Part shown: one piece after another, positions 17,680-27,436 of the stretch | Layout: each line of letters begins with the position of its first letter | Numbering within the stretch: position 1 is the first letter of the stretch | Assembly (NCBI GenBank): GCA_934433485.1 | Contig: CAKRZR010000003.1 | Span: 124,001-188,000, forward strand | Source: an uncultured Eubacteriales bacterium | Lineage (GTDB): Bacteria; Bacillota; Clostridia; Oscillospirales; CAG-272 | Direction: 5' to 3' | Length of the DNA: 64,000 nucleotides | Notes under the pieces: model-generated | The model's database searches: none | What the model saw: only the letters and a program-made list of their open reading frames with translations | What the model was told of the DNA's origin: nothing | Program-made: the position numbers and the translations under genes

Positions 17680-17781
17680 ATGCGGTATACAGATTATACC
17701 GGACTGGATTGTCCAGATACAAACCACATACGGCGGGATGGACCGCGCTACAAGAATATACATATACCGAAAGGAATATAG
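17680..17781 (+). CDS. Possible 33-codon leader ORF upstream of aspS
   Basis: ATG at 17680 with AGAGGA upstream, stop TAG at 17779-17781, seven bases before the aspS start; the aspS ribosome-binding site lies at its 3' end. The peptide begins MRYTDYTGLDCPDT and holds four Asp in 33 residues. It might be a translated leader that couples or tunes aspS, or chance. No homologue is recognised. Confidence 0.3.
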   Translation: MRYTDYTGLDCPDTNHIRRDGPRYKNIHIPKGI

Positions 17782-17788
17782 ACAAAAC

Positions 17789-19585
17789 ATGGAACGCTTT
17801 ACAAAGGAAGACAAACGCACCCATTATTGCGGGACACTGACCAGCGCGGATATCGGCAAGGAAGTCGCCGTCCTCGGCTGGTGCCAGCGGCAGAGAGACC
17901 TCGGCAGTCTCATTTTCATCGATCTGCGCGACCGCACCGGCATCGTACAGCTCGCCTTTGACGACAAGACCGATCCGGAGCTGTTCAAGGTCGCGTTTGG
18001 CGTGCGCGCGGAATACGTGCTGGCGGCGCGCGGTGTGGTTCGTTCCCGCGGCGCGGACGCGATCAACAAGAATATGGCGACTGGGGAAATCGAGATCGCG
18101 GTGCACCACTTCAAGGTATTGTCCGCCGCCCAGACCCCGCCGTTTGAAATCAGCGACAAGGCGAACGTCGGCGACGAGACCGCGTTAAAATACCGCTACC
18201 TCGACCTGCGCCGTCCGGAGCTGCAAAGAAACATCCTGATGCGCCACGAAATCGCACGGGTAACGAGAGAATACTACTACGAAAACGGCTTTATTGAGAT
18301 CGAGACGCCGATGATGATCAAACCCACGCCGGAGGGAGCGCGCGACTATCTGGTACCGTCCCGTATCCACAAGGGCAGCTTCTACGCTCTGCCGCAGTCT
18401 CCGCAGATCTATAAGCAGCTTCTGATGCTCTCCGGCTTTGACCGCTACATCCAGCTCGCGAGATGCTTCCGCGACGAGGACCTGCGCGCCGACCGTCAGC
18501 CGGAATTCACGCAGATCGACCTCGAAATGTCCTTTGTGGATCAGGAGGACATCATGGAGATGAACGAGGGCTACGTCAAGCGGCTGTTCAAGGAGATCCT
18601 GAATGTGGACATTTCGCTGCCGCTGCCGCGCCTGACCTATCACGACGCGATGGAGCGCTACGGCTCCGACAAGCCGGACACCCGCTACGGCATGGAGATC
18701 CAGAACATTTCCGACCTCGTAAAAGACAGCGCGTTCCCGGTATTCGCGGATGCCATTGCAAACGGCGGCAGCGTCCGTGCCATCGTGGCAAAGAACGCGG
18801 CGGCGACCTACTCCCGCAAGGAGATCGACAAGTTGACCGCGCACGCCAAGGGAATCGGTGCAAAGGGTCTGGCGTTCATTCGCTTCCATGAGGACGCGCC
18901 GAACTGCTCCTTCGCGAAATTCCTCGGCGAAGGGGAGCTTGACAAGCTGATGGCGGCGATCGGCTGCGAAAAGGGCGACGTCGCGCTCTTTGTGGCGGAC
19001 AAGGACACCGTAGTTCTTCCGACGCTCGGCGCGCTGCGGCAGATGGTGGCAAAACGACTCGATATCATCCCGGACACGTACAACTTCCTGTGGATCACGG
19101 AATTTCCGTTCTTTGAATGGGATGAAGAAAGCGGCACTTGGCTCGCGATGCACCATCCGTTCACCATGCCTCTGGACGAATGCCTCGACTACATCGACAC
19201 CGATCCAGGCAAGGTACGCGCAAAATGCTACGACCTCGTGCTCAACGGCATTGAGATTTCCTCCGGCTCCATCCGCATCACGGATTACGAGCTGCAGCAG
19301 CATATGTTCCGTCGGCTCGGTCTGACTGAGGAAGAGATCGACCGCAAATTTGGTTTCCTTGTAGACGCGTACAAATACGGTGCGCCGCCGCATGGTGGTG
19401 CCGCGCTCGGACTCGACAGACTCGCGATGCTGATGTGCGGCTGCGACAGTCTGCGCGACGTGGTGGCATTTCCGAAGGTGCAGAACGCGTCTGAGCTGAT
19501 GTCGAAGTGCCCCGCGCCCGCCGATCCAGCAGCGCTCCGTGATCTCGGCATTGCCGTGGTAGAAACGGAAAAAGAAGAAGAATAA
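17789..19585 (+). CDS. aspS: Aspartyl-tRNA synthetase
   Basis: 599 residues from the ATG at 17789 (AAAGGAA upstream); longer frames would add an unrelated N-terminus. The OB-fold anticodon domain comes first (VLGWCQRQRDLGSLIFIDLRDRTGIVQ), followed by class II motifs (RCFRDEDLRADRQPEFTQID and GGAALGLDRL) with the bacterial-type insertion between them. ETPMMIKPTPEGARDYLVPSR is also typical. It charges tRNA-Asp; whether it also charges tRNA-Asn cannot be told from the reading. Followed by a strong terminator. Confidence 0.97.
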   Translation: MERFTKEDKRTHYCGTLTSADIGKEVAVLGWCQRQRDLGSLIFIDLRDRTGIVQLAFDDKTDPELFKVAFGVRAEYVLAARGVVRSRGADAINKNMATGEIEIAVHHFKVLSAAQTPPFEISDKANVGDETALKYRYLDLRRPELQRNILMRHEIARVTREYYYENGFIEIETPMMIKPTPEGARDYLVPSRIHKGSFYALPQSPQIYKQLLMLSGFDRYIQLARCFRDEDLRADRQPEFTQIDLEMSFVDQEDIMEMNEGYVKRLFKEILNVDISLPLPRLTYHDAMERYGSDKPDTRYGMEIQNISDLVKDSAFPVFADAIANGGSVRAIVAKNAAATYSRKEIDKLTAHAKGIGAKGLAFIRFHEDAPNCSFAKFLGEGELDKLMAAIGCEKGDVALFVADKDTVVLPTLGALRQMVAKRLDIIPDTYNFLWITEFPFFEWDEESGTWLAMHHPFTMPLDECLDYIDTDPGKVRAKCYDLVLNGIEISSGSIRITDYELQQHMFRRLGLTEEEIDRKFGFLVDAYKYGAPPHGGAALGLDRLAMLMCGCDSLRDVVAFPKVQNASELMSKCPAPADPAALRDLGIAVVETEKEEE

Positions 19586-19609
19586 AAAGCGAAATCCAAA
19601 TAGTACAAA

Positions 19610-19659
19610 ACCGCACAGCCTGTCCGTTCCTGATACGGATGGCTGTGCGGTCTTTTTTA
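19610..19659. terminator. Bidirectional terminator after aspS
   Basis: ACCGCACAGCC (19610-19620) pairs with GGCTGTGCGGT (19641-19651), with an inner TCCGT/ACGGA stem and a T-run on the plus side. It also serves the convergent glycosidase gene, with A's on its left. Confidence 0.92.
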
Positions 19660-19671
19660 TGTGCTTTTTTC

Positions 19672-22600
19672 TTACGCTTTCTGCATGGCGCGGAGCTTTA
19701 TGCCGCACAGTGCGGAATCCACGAATACGTAATCATCCGACCACGCGCTGCCCTCCGTGACAAAGTGCCCCGGTCCATACGCGCCGTGAATGGCGGGAAC
19801 GAGATGGAGCGGTCCGAACACATTGCGTCGTGTGCCTACCACAGTGACCTCAATCGTTTTCCCGGCGCGCACCGCCTCTGTGACATCCGCCGTGTAGGGA
19901 TCCCAGAGAAGCAGCTGTGTTTCCTCTCCTGCCGCGGCTACCTTGACAAGCGCACCTGTAAACGCCGTGGGAGACAGCAGTACCCGCTCGGCACCGCTCA
20001 CATCCAGATCCGCATATTTCTCCGGCGTGAGCAGATACGTCACCTCGCCTGTGTAGAACGGCAGACGGTACGCGTCGAGGTTTTCGTTACCGATCGTCTC
20101 CGGTAAGGTCGTCAGAGCACGGGTGTGTCCCTCGAGCCGCACGCCGAAATCACCGATCAGATACAGTGCTTCCAGATTCGTCGTGCGCATGAAATCGACT
20201 GTGTAGGAAACCACATTGTAGCCGGGCTTCAGATACGCGCGCGGGATACGCATCCGCTTGAAGCAGTCGTCGATCCAAAAATCGTGCTCCTCCGGTATCG
20301 CGAGCGCGTGTCCGTTTACGCTGTAGCGCAGATTTTCCGGACGCTCTCCCGCCAGAAGAATGTCGCCCTCCGGCAGCGTATCAATACAGAACCCGAACTC
20401 GACCTCCAGTTTGCCGTAGATCTTCTTGTCGTGCAGCTTCGCGTACCACGGCTGGAGCATTTCCCCACCGCGCCGTTCGATCCCGATGGTATCGCGCACC
20501 GCCTGATCCGCCTTGAGAATCTCCATCTCCGCGGACCATTCCCCATCCGCAAGACGGAACCGGGCGAAGTCGAGCACGCAGACATTCTGCTCACTGAGCC
20601 GGTACGGGAACGCGCCGGTGATGGTGATCGCGTCGCGTTCGGTCTCCGGTGCGGGCAGCTCCGGCAGTGTATCGTCCGCTTCCGCGGTCAACACAAAGGC
20701 GCGTGTCCCGGCGGCGTCGAGGGAGGTACGGATGGAAAGCTCACCATCGGCATAGGCGGCAAGTGCGTCCGCGCGGAACCGTTTGCCGCTCTCCATATCC
20801 CACATCTCCGCGTGCATAGGCGCACCGCAGGGGATCCGAACCGTGATTGTGCCTGTCGGATGTTCGCGATCCGTGTTCAGAAGCACAAATCCGGCGCTGT
20901 CGCCGTAGTCGCACATCTGGATGAAGACATCCTTTGCATCCGCCCCGGTCCCGTCCGTGACAGACAGAGAATACCGCGAGAACATACGGACAGCGGCGGC
21001 AAGGCAGTCCCCGTCAAACGGCACGCAGACGGCATCCTCAGCAAGCGCGGCAGGCTCTTCGGAGCGCGCAGCGTTGACGTATGTAGGGAGTTCTCCCGCG
21101 AACACAACATGCCCACCAACGGCGAGGAAGTCTTTGAGCAGCGCAAGCGTCGTAGGACGGATCGTCTCCATACCGGACACCACCACAACATGGTACGCCA
21201 TCTTCCCGACGCGCAGCACCGGACGGTCATCCGCGTCTCTGTCCACGGAGCCATGGCGTGCCATCATCTGCTCTTCGCCATAGTCAAAATCGATGTGGCG
21301 GTCGGTGAGCATATGGAACGTTTCCACATACCGCCGCTCCAGTTCCTGCACCTCTGGGGATACCGGATTGATCCACGCCGCCCAGCCGAGATACGCCTGC
21401 GACCATGCGGATTCCACAGGATTGAGCACCAGCACGTCGCACACCGGATTCCCTTCCGTCATCAATGCGCCGAAGCGTGCGAAATACGACTCCACAGCAC
21501 CATAATACGGGTACCACGTGGACTGATGGAGGATACTTGCCGGGTAATCGCGCTTGGATTCGCCCTCCATGGTATACCACGACAGATGCGGACAGCGCAG
21601 ATTGATCCCGAACAGTGCCTGCCAGTCGCCGACCGCCTTGTGTCCCTTCATAGACATCTGCCAGCCCGTGCAGCCGTACAGCTCGGACAGCATCCATTTT
21701 TTGCCAAGCTGTCTCGCCGCCGACGCAAGCTGCTTGACGATCCAGTAGCACCGGTTGCCCTCCGTCAGCACGTCCACGCCGGGTACGCCCATGTATTCGT
21801 AAAAGCGCATGAGGGAGCCCTGCGGCACGGACTGGTTCGTTAGGGAATCCTCGTGCAGCACGTGACCCGTGAATGCGATCCCGTGCGCGTTGCACCAGTC
21901 GTTGATGGGCATGGCGAACCGTTCTAAGAATAAGTTGTCGCACAGGTCGAAATAGTCGTGCTTGACCGGTGCGAACCGCTCGCCGTTTTTGCGATAGAAC
22001 AGCTCCGGCAGCACCTCTCTGGCGTCATAGCCGTACCGTTTGACAAATTCCGCGAACAGATCGTTCGTCCATGCCATAGAGCAGGTGATCGTACCGTTTT
22101 CCTCGCGCCGATCGTCCAGTCCATGTCCACGGTGCGGCTCGTCTGTGAAGATTCCCTTGATGCTCCGCCCGAGACGATCCCCGCAGTGGGCTGCGTACTG
22201 TTCGTGGGTCAGCTCGATAAAGCGGCGGGTCGCCCTTTCGCTCATCGTGTCGATATACGTCGTGCCGTTGTAGTTGGAATTGGGAGCATCGGGGATGATC
22301 CGGAACGCCAGCGCACGCCATACACCGGGCAAGTCTGCGTCCCGTGCCGCTGTATCGGCAATCACGGCAGCAATGTCGTCCTCCTTTGCAAGCGGTATGT
22401 AGTCGTAGAGGTCGATCCCGTCGATTTTTGCGGCAAAGGCAAGGATCACATCCTCTGCATAGACAAAGACCTCCGGTGCCGTCTCCGCAATACAGAGGGA
22501 CTTCATGCGGTACTGCGGATCGACGGTGACCTTTCCGCCCGCGCTGCCGGATGGCCATCGATCCTCGTCATACAGCCACGCCTCCATGCCGCGCGCTTCT

Positions 22601-22830
22601 CCCTCGTCCGCGCCCGCGTTGATCAGCTCGAACCATTCCTTGCCGAGATATTCCGTGATCAGTCCGGCGCGGGAGTGCATAAAGTAGCCGCCCAGTCCCA
22701 TTTCCTGCATGACACCGATCTGGCGGCGCACCTCGTCCTCGCGCAGCTCTCCGTTCCACGACCAGAACGGCTTCGCGCGGTACGCACAGCCGGGATTTGC
22801 AAAAAGCGCGGATAATGCTTTCTTTTCCAT
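19672..22830 (-). CDS. Large glycoside hydrolase, GH106-like (alpha-L-rhamnosidase type)
   Basis: 1052 residues, no signal peptide. It opens with the pattern PFWSWNGELREDEVRRQIGVMQEMG, then GGYFMHSRAGL, EWFELI and LYDEDRWPSG, which belongs to the TIM-barrel glycosidase group annotated as GH106-like. Two catalytic acids cannot be assigned safely by eye (candidates lie in GIFTDEP and SELYG). The C-terminal third is beta-rich, like the jelly-roll domains of rhamnosidases. It sits downstream of a sugar-binding lipoprotein on the same strand but has its own promoter, so it probably trims an imported rhamnose-type or related oligosaccharide in the cytosol. Confidence 0.65.
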   Translation of the reverse strand: MEKKALSALFANPGCAYRAKPFWSWNGELREDEVRRQIGVMQEMGLGGYFMHSRAGLITEYLGKEWFELINAGADEGEARGMEAWLYDEDRWPSGSAGGKVTVDPQYRMKSLCIAETAPEVFVYAEDVILAFAAKIDGIDLYDYIPLAKEDDIAAVIADTAARDADLPGVWRALAFRIIPDAPNSNYNGTTYIDTMSERATRRFIELTHEQYAAHCGDRLGRSIKGIFTDEPHRGHGLDDRREENGTITCSMAWTNDLFAEFVKRYGYDAREVLPELFYRKNGERFAPVKHDYFDLCDNLFLERFAMPINDWCNAHGIAFTGHVLHEDSLTNQSVPQGSLMRFYEYMGVPGVDVLTEGNRCYWIVKQLASAARQLGKKWMLSELYGCTGWQMSMKGHKAVGDWQALFGINLRCPHLSWYTMEGESKRDYPASILHQSTWYPYYGAVESYFARFGALMTEGNPVCDVLVLNPVESAWSQAYLGWAAWINPVSPEVQELERRYVETFHMLTDRHIDFDYGEEQMMARHGSVDRDADDRPVLRVGKMAYHVVVVSGMETIRPTTLALLKDFLAVGGHVVFAGELPTYVNAARSEEPAALAEDAVCVPFDGDCLAAAVRMFSRYSLSVTDGTGADAKDVFIQMCDYGDSAGFVLLNTDREHPTGTITVRIPCGAPMHAEMWDMESGKRFRADALAAYADGELSIRTSLDAAGTRAFVLTAEADDTLPELPAPETERDAITITGAFPYRLSEQNVCVLDFARFRLADGEWSAEMEILKADQAVRDTIGIERRGGEMLQPWYAKLHDKKIYGKLEVEFGFCIDTLPEGDILLAGERPENLRYSVNGHALAIPEEHDFWIDDCFKRMRIPRAYLKPGYNVVSYTVDFMRTTNLEALYLIGDFGVRLEGHTRALTTLPETIGNENLDAYRLPFYTGEVTYLLTPEKYADLDVSGAERVLLSPTAFTGALVKVAAAGEETQLLLWDPYTADVTEAVRAGKTIEVTVVGTRRNVFGPLHLVPAIHGAYGPGHFVTEGSAWSDDYVFVDSALCGIKLRAMQKA

Positions 22831-22866
22831 AGGTATATGATTCCTTTCCTATATATGGTTTTCTAT

Positions 22867-22895
22867 AGTATACCGCAAACAGCGCCGAAGCACAA
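22867..22895 (-). promoter_or_regulatory. Promoter of the GH106-like gene
   Basis: Minus-strand -35 TTGTGC (22890-22895), 17-base spacer, -10 TATACT (22867-22872), about 35 bases before the start codon. Confidence 0.75.
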
Positions 22896-22961
22896 GTCGC
22901 TTGCGGGAAACGGATCGGCATTTTTTGCTTTTTCGCGTCCTGTTTTTCGCTCTTTTTTACA

Positions 22962-22991
22962 GAAAAGAAGCCGTACCGCGCGGGTACAGCT
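22962..22991 (-). terminator. Terminator after the solute-binding lipoprotein gene
   Basis: On the minus strand AGCTGTACC (22983-22991) pairs with GGTACGGCT (22969-22977), followed by TCTTTTCTG. It separates the lipoprotein gene from the glycosidase gene. Confidence 0.7.
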
Positions 22992-23006
22992 CCTCTCTAT
23001 CGGTTT

Positions 23007-24506
23007 TTACCAATCCATTTCGCCAAGCTCTTTGTAGGCGGTCAGGATTTTTTCGTTGTAGTATTTCTTGGTGGATTCCGCATAACCGGCGAGCGTGGAG
23101 GACAGCTTGCCGTCGGAGCCCTTGAGCTTATAGTAGATGACCCACGTGTAGTTGTTCGGGTCCGGATAGCTGTAGCCGATGTCGTAGACGCGACCTGCCA
23201 TGATGTAGTCGAGCATCTCGAGCGAATCCTCATCGCGGGACAGCTTGAACGTCACCATGTTCTCGAGATATGCCGGGATCAGATGCTGATAGGAATCGGC
23301 GGACAGCGCTTCAAGGATCAGACCCGTGTTCTCGCGGTTTTCGGCGGCACTCACGATCGGTACCCCAAACGCGCCGCAGCGGCAGTCGTCATAGGTATAG
23401 TATTTTTCCTGCTGTTCGTCGAATTTCGGATACGGCAGAAGTCCGTAGCCGCTCTCGTTCTGGCGGAACTTTTCCAGGTCGTTGAACCAGATCGCCTGGA
23501 TGAACACGCGGTTCTCGTCCCACTTGATGTCGCATTCCTTGTCCCAGCCGATCTCAAACGTATTGTTCGAGGCATACAGCATGTTGTAGAGCCATTCCGT
23601 CATTGTGGAGAACTTCTCGCTCTGGTAGCCAAGCTCCACGCCGTCCTCTTTGAGGTGCACACCCATTTCGCCGATCGCGTAGCACCAGGTCAGCGCGTGA
23701 TAGCCGAAGTTTGTCGCGTAGCCGTAGGTGTCGTTCTCGTCGTACTTGCCGTCGCCGTTCGTGTCGGAGGTCACGCTTTCCACAATCTTCTGGAAGCTGT
23801 CCATCGTCCATGTCCCGTCGCGCACCATATCGTACAGTCCGTCGATGCCGCGATCATCCGCCATAGCCGTGTTGTAGACAAGGAGGTTCGCATACTGGTA
23901 GGAGTTGAGGGAATAGTCGGACAGGATCGCCGGGAGATAGCCATACAGAGTAAACGTATCGTTGATCTCGGTGTGCCACCACGGCTTTTCAAAATTGATA
24001 TACGGGATCTTCAGCATGTTGTAGAACAGCTTGCCCTGTACCATCTGTGCCTGGAGCTGGTACGTGTAGTAGATCGCGAGATCGTACACATCGTCCCCGG
24101 CGGCGACCAGATTGGTGAGCACCGTGCCCATTCTGCCCCAGACATCGGAGCCTTCCGGCGGCACTACATTGTAGTTGAAGTTGAAACGATCCTCCAGACG
24201 GGCCGTGCGGTTGTAGATCTCGTCGTTGATCAGCTCGCCGTTGAGCTCATCCGCCGTGAATGTCCATGTGCCGGACAGCGCGTCCTCATGGCAGACAATA
24301 TCCATGTCCCAGCCGCCGAGGTCCTTCTCCGGCAGATCATCGGAGAGCTCCGTCTCGGCAGGCGCCGTTTCGCTTTCCGCTGTCGCGTCGTTCTCCCCGC
24401 CGATGGTGTCCGCCGCGGGATTTTTGGTGTCCGCCGTGCCGCAGGATGCCATGAGCAGGAGTCCGCACAGCAGCAGGGAAAGTATTCTCTGATAGGCTTT
24501 CATCAT
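23007..24506 (-). CDS. Extracellular solute-binding lipoprotein (ABC-type), orphan
   Basis: 499 residues. The signal peptide ends in a lipobox LLMASC (Cys22 from the first Met), followed by a Ser/Thr/Glu-rich spacer, so it is anchored to the outer face of the membrane. The rest matches the large sugar-binding SBP fold, with YINFEKPWWHTEIN and a Ca2+-loop-like stretch DTNGDGKYDENDTYG. Two ATGs (24506, 24503) are possible; AAGGAG is better spaced for the second. A paralogue lies at 59501-61000. No permease or ATP-binding subunit is encoded nearby, so it must work with a transporter elsewhere or in surface glycan capture. Confidence 0.85.
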   Translation of the reverse strand: MMKAYQRILSLLLCGLLLMASCGTADTKNPAADTIGGENDATAESETAPAETELSDDLPEKDLGGWDMDIVCHEDALSGTWTFTADELNGELINDEIYNRTARLEDRFNFNYNVVPPEGSDVWGRMGTVLTNLVAAGDDVYDLAIYYTYQLQAQMVQGKLFYNMLKIPYINFEKPWWHTEINDTFTLYGYLPAILSDYSLNSYQYANLLVYNTAMADDRGIDGLYDMVRDGTWTMDSFQKIVESVTSDTNGDGKYDENDTYGYATNFGYHALTWCYAIGEMGVHLKEDGVELGYQSEKFSTMTEWLYNMLYASNNTFEIGWDKECDIKWDENRVFIQAIWFNDLEKFRQNESGYGLLPYPKFDEQQEKYYTYDDCRCGAFGVPIVSAAENRENTGLILEALSADSYQHLIPAYLENMVTFKLSRDEDSLEMLDYIMAGRVYDIGYSYPDPNNYTWVIYYKLKGSDGKLSSTLAGYAESTKKYYNEKILTAYKELGEMDW

Positions 24507-24539
24507 TTGCTCCTTATTTTATTCTCAAATTGCATAGAA

Positions 24540-24568
24540 AGCATACCACAGTTTCCCGCAAAAGTCAA
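24540..24568 (-). promoter_or_regulatory. Promoter of the solute-binding lipoprotein
   Basis: Minus-strand -35 TTGACT (24563-24568), 17-base spacer, -10 TATGCT (24540-24545), about 35 bases before the start. Confidence 0.78.
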
Positions 24569-24631
24569 GAGTAAAATGCATTTCCCACAAAACTTTCCGC
24601 GGCAGACGCGGTGAAATCGTCCATTTTCCTA

Positions 24632-24660
24632 TTGCATCCGCCATTTCCTGGGTGTATACT
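24632..24660 (+). promoter_or_regulatory. Promoter of the SLC13/ArsB-type transporter
   Basis: Plus-strand -35 TTGCAT (24632-24637), 17-base spacer, -10 TATACT (24655-24660). Its position rules out the longer open frame that begins upstream at 24611. Confidence 0.82.
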
Positions 24661-24724
24661 ATACCTCGTGCGCCGGGATCCCCCATGCGGCCTCTCCGCG
24701 CAACATCACTCCAGAGGTATCGTC

Positions 24725-25882
24725 ATGCAGTCTGCCCATCCGCGTATCCCGGCAAAATCCATCGGATTCCCCGAGCGGCTCGCCGCCTTCGTGCAGAAGA
24801 ACACCGTGCTCTGCATCGCCGCCATTCTCGCTATAGTCTCCGCCGTTCTCGTGCCGCCGGACAAAGCCTATCTCGGCTATTTCGACACGCGCACGCTGAC
24901 CTGCCTGTTCTGCACGCTGGCGATGGTTTGCGCGCTCCGGCACATCCGCTTTTTCACCTGCATCGCGTGCGGGATCATATCGATAACGAAAAATCTCCGC
25001 CGGTCGGTGCTCGCGCTTGTATACATCACCTTCATCGGCTCCATGCTCATCGCGAACGATATGGCACTGCTCACGTTCCTCCCACTCGGGTACATTGTGC
25101 TGTCGGAAACCGGGGAAGAACGGCACATGGTGTACGTTTTTATCTTACAAAACATCGCGGCGAACTTAGGCGGCATGCTGACGCCGTTTGGCAATCCGCA
25201 GAATCTCTATCTCTATTCCTACTTCGCGATCCCGACGCCGGATTTTCTGCGCGTTATGTTCCCGCCGTTTGCGCTCTCCGTCGCCATGATCACCATCTGC
25301 TGTCTTTTCTTCCCCGCCGATTCTCTGACCGTGCGCACGGAAAAAATCGTTCTGCCGCGCAGCCGCACCATCGTTTATCTCGCGCTGTTCGCTTTTTCCA
25401 TCGCCATCGTCTTTCGCGCGATCCCGTATTGGCTCGGACTCCTTGTGATCCCCGTATCCCTGCTCTTTCTCGACCGGCGAGCGCTGGCGGATGTCGATTA
25501 TCCCCTGCTTGGCACCTTTGTCTGCTTCTTTCTCTTCTCCGGCAATCTGGCGCGGATTCCGGCGGTGCAGAGCTTTTTCGGCGGACTTTTGTCCACCTCC
25601 CCGCTTGTCGTCTCCGCGATGTCCTGCCAATGCATCAGCAACGTCCCTTCGGCGATCCTGCTCTCACACTTCACGGACAACTGGCAGGAATTGCTGCTCG
25701 GCGTGAACATCGGCGGCGCGGGTACCATCATCGCCTCACTTGCCAGTCTCATCACGTTCCGCGAGTTCACAAAACACAATCCGGGCAAAGCCGGCGTGTA
25801 CCTCGCGAAATTCTCCCTCGTGAATTTTTCGTTCCTCGCGATTCTGCTCGTATTCTGCTATATGCAGACGCACCTCTTGTGA
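24725..25882 (+). CDS. Anion transporter of the ArsB/NhaD/SLC13 (IT) superfamily
   Basis: 385 residues, start at 24725 with AGAGGT upstream and consistent with the mapped promoter. About eleven hydrophobic helices. MLTPFGNPQNLYLY is the hairpin motif seen in IT-superfamily carriers, with a matching second hairpin QCISNVPSAILLSHF in the other half; these duplicated N-P loops form the substrate site. Substrates in the family include dicarboxylates, citrate, arsenite and Na+/H+ exchange; which one applies here cannot be said. Stand-alone gene ending in a terminator. Confidence 0.75.
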   Translation: MQSAHPRIPAKSIGFPERLAAFVQKNTVLCIAAILAIVSAVLVPPDKAYLGYFDTRTLTCLFCTLAMVCALRHIRFFTCIACGIISITKNLRRSVLALVYITFIGSMLIANDMALLTFLPLGYIVLSETGEERHMVYVFILQNIAANLGGMLTPFGNPQNLYLYSYFAIPTPDFLRVMFPPFALSVAMITICCLFFPADSLTVRTEKIVLPRSRTIVYLALFAFSIAIVFRAIPYWLGLLVIPVSLLFLDRRALADVDYPLLGTFVCFFLFSGNLARIPAVQSFFGGLLSTSPLVVSAMSCQCISNVPSAILLSHFTDNWQELLLGVNIGGAGTIIASLASLITFREFTKHNPGKAGVYLAKFSLVNFSFLAILLVFCYMQTHLL

Positions 25883-25912
25883 AAGAAACCAATCCATACG
25901 CAATCCAAAAAA

Positions 25913-25942
25913 GATCCCGCCACATTCGGTGGGATCCTTTTG
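25913..25942. terminator. Terminator between transporter and hydrogenase-like gene
   Basis: GATCCCGCC (25913-25921) pairs with GGTGGGATC (25928-25936), A-run before and T-rich tail after; serves both convergent genes. Confidence 0.88.
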
Positions 25943-25948
25943 TTATCC

Positions 25949-27376
25949 TTATTTTTTCAATACGGCAACCGCATCGGCGATCGTCTTTTCGTATGCCTGT
26001 TTGCCGTACTTGTCGACCTCTGCCTTGTTTTTGTCGCCGTGTGTCAGACAGCCCGCGCCGCCGATACAGCCGCCGACACACGCCATGCCCTCGATGAAAT
26101 TCGCGTCAAGGAGGTTCTTGCTCTTTTTCAGCAGCGCGATCCGGCATTCCTCAATCCCATCGCAGGCGCACGGCTTGAGGACGAAATCGGTGATTCCCTG
26201 CTCCTTCAGTCCTTCTGCAACCGCGTCGGACAAACCGCCGGAGCGTGCGAAGATTCTTCCGAAATAGGACGCGTTGTCGAGCACGCCCTCGTCGAGCGTG
26301 GTGATATCGAGATCGCGGCTGTCAAAGAGTGCCTGCAGTTCCTCGAACGTCATGGCGACGTCCACCCACGGCTTCACGGACTCCTTCTGCACCTCGAGCT
26401 TTTTCGCAGTACACGGACCGATAAAGATCGTTTTGCACGGCGCTTCATGCTCCTTGATGTACTTCGCGATCGTAGCCATCGGGGAAAGATTGTGCGAAAC
26501 GAGAGGTAGCAGCTGCGGGAACGCTTTTTCGATATAGGCGACAAACGCCGGGCAGCAGGAGCTGGTGAGGAATCCCTTTTCGGCAAGTTCCTTCGACTCT
26601 GCCTGCGCCACCATATCCGCGCCCAGTGCCGCCTCAACGACGGTGTGGAACCCAAGCGCGCGCAGCCCCGTGATCACCTGTCCGAGCTTCGCGTACTTGA
26701 ACTGGCTGGAGATAGACGGCGCAACAATGGCGTAGACCTTGTAATTCCGGTTCTCGTCGCTGTTTTTCAGAATGTCGATCGCATCGAGTATGTAGGATTT
26801 GTCGGAAATGGCGCCGAACGGACACTGGTAGACGCACGCGCCGCAGGAGATGCACTTATTGTTGTCGATCGCCGCCGCTTTGTCCTCGTTCATCGTGATC
26901 GCCTTGATCTTGCACGCGTTTTCACACGGTCGTCTTCGGCTGATGATGGCGGTATACGGGCAGACCTTCGCGCACGCGCCACATTCCTTGCACTTGGTCT
27001 TGTCGATATGCGCCACGTGGTTTTCATCAAAGGTCAGCGCGCCGAAACGGCAGGCATCCTCGCAGCGATGCGCCAGACAGCCGCGGCAGGCGTTTGTGAC
27101 CTCGTAGCCGCCCATCGGACATTCGTCGCACGCGGTTTCGATGACCTCGATGACGTTCGGATTGCTCCGATCGCCGCCCATTGCCAGCTTGACGCGGTCG
27201 CCGAGAATGGCGCGTTCTTTATAGACGCAGCAGCGCATGGTCGGTGTTTTGCCGGGAACGATGATCTTCGGAATGTCCATGACATTTTCCGTGAGCGTGC
27301 CGTTCCACGCAAACCGCGCGACCTCACGCAGAACCTTATATTTTAAGTGCTGCACCTTGGTATCAAATTTTCTCAT
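25949..27376 (-). CDS. [FeFe]-hydrogenase-like iron-sulfur protein (group B type)
   Basis: 475 residues. Four-cysteine ferredoxin motifs lie at Cys129-139 and Cys175-185, with more cysteines at 97-109. The H-cluster domain shows L1 TSSCCPAF (271-278), L2 GPCTAKKLE (320-328) and L3 EGMACVGGCIGG (429-440), so the four cysteines expected to bind the 4Fe part of the H-cluster are present (Cys275, 322, 433, 437). The L2 variation from MPC to GPC, and the L3 ending GGAGCL, match the group B/putatively sensory or ferredoxin-linked class rather than the classic HydA. It follows a [2Fe-2S] protein gene by 60 bases. Hydrogen turnover is inferred. Confidence 0.8.
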   Translation of the reverse strand: MRKFDTKVQHLKYKVLREVARFAWNGTLTENVMDIPKIIVPGKTPTMRCCVYKERAILGDRVKLAMGGDRSNPNVIEVIETACDECPMGGYEVTNACRGCLAHRCEDACRFGALTFDENHVAHIDKTKCKECGACAKVCPYTAIISRRRPCENACKIKAITMNEDKAAAIDNNKCISCGACVYQCPFGAISDKSYILDAIDILKNSDENRNYKVYAIVAPSISSQFKYAKLGQVITGLRALGFHTVVEAALGADMVAQAESKELAEKGFLTSSCCPAFVAYIEKAFPQLLPLVSHNLSPMATIAKYIKEHEAPCKTIFIGPCTAKKLEVQKESVKPWVDVAMTFEELQALFDSRDLDITTLDEGVLDNASYFGRIFARSGGLSDAVAEGLKEQGITDFVLKPCACDGIEECRIALLKKSKNLLDANFIEGMACVGGCIGGAGCLTHGDKNKAEVDKYGKQAYEKTIADAVAVLKK

Positions 27377-27436
27377 ATGGGGAATTGCCTCCTACTATAC
27401 AGTTCAATGGGATCTTGCAGGGATATACGGCGCCGG

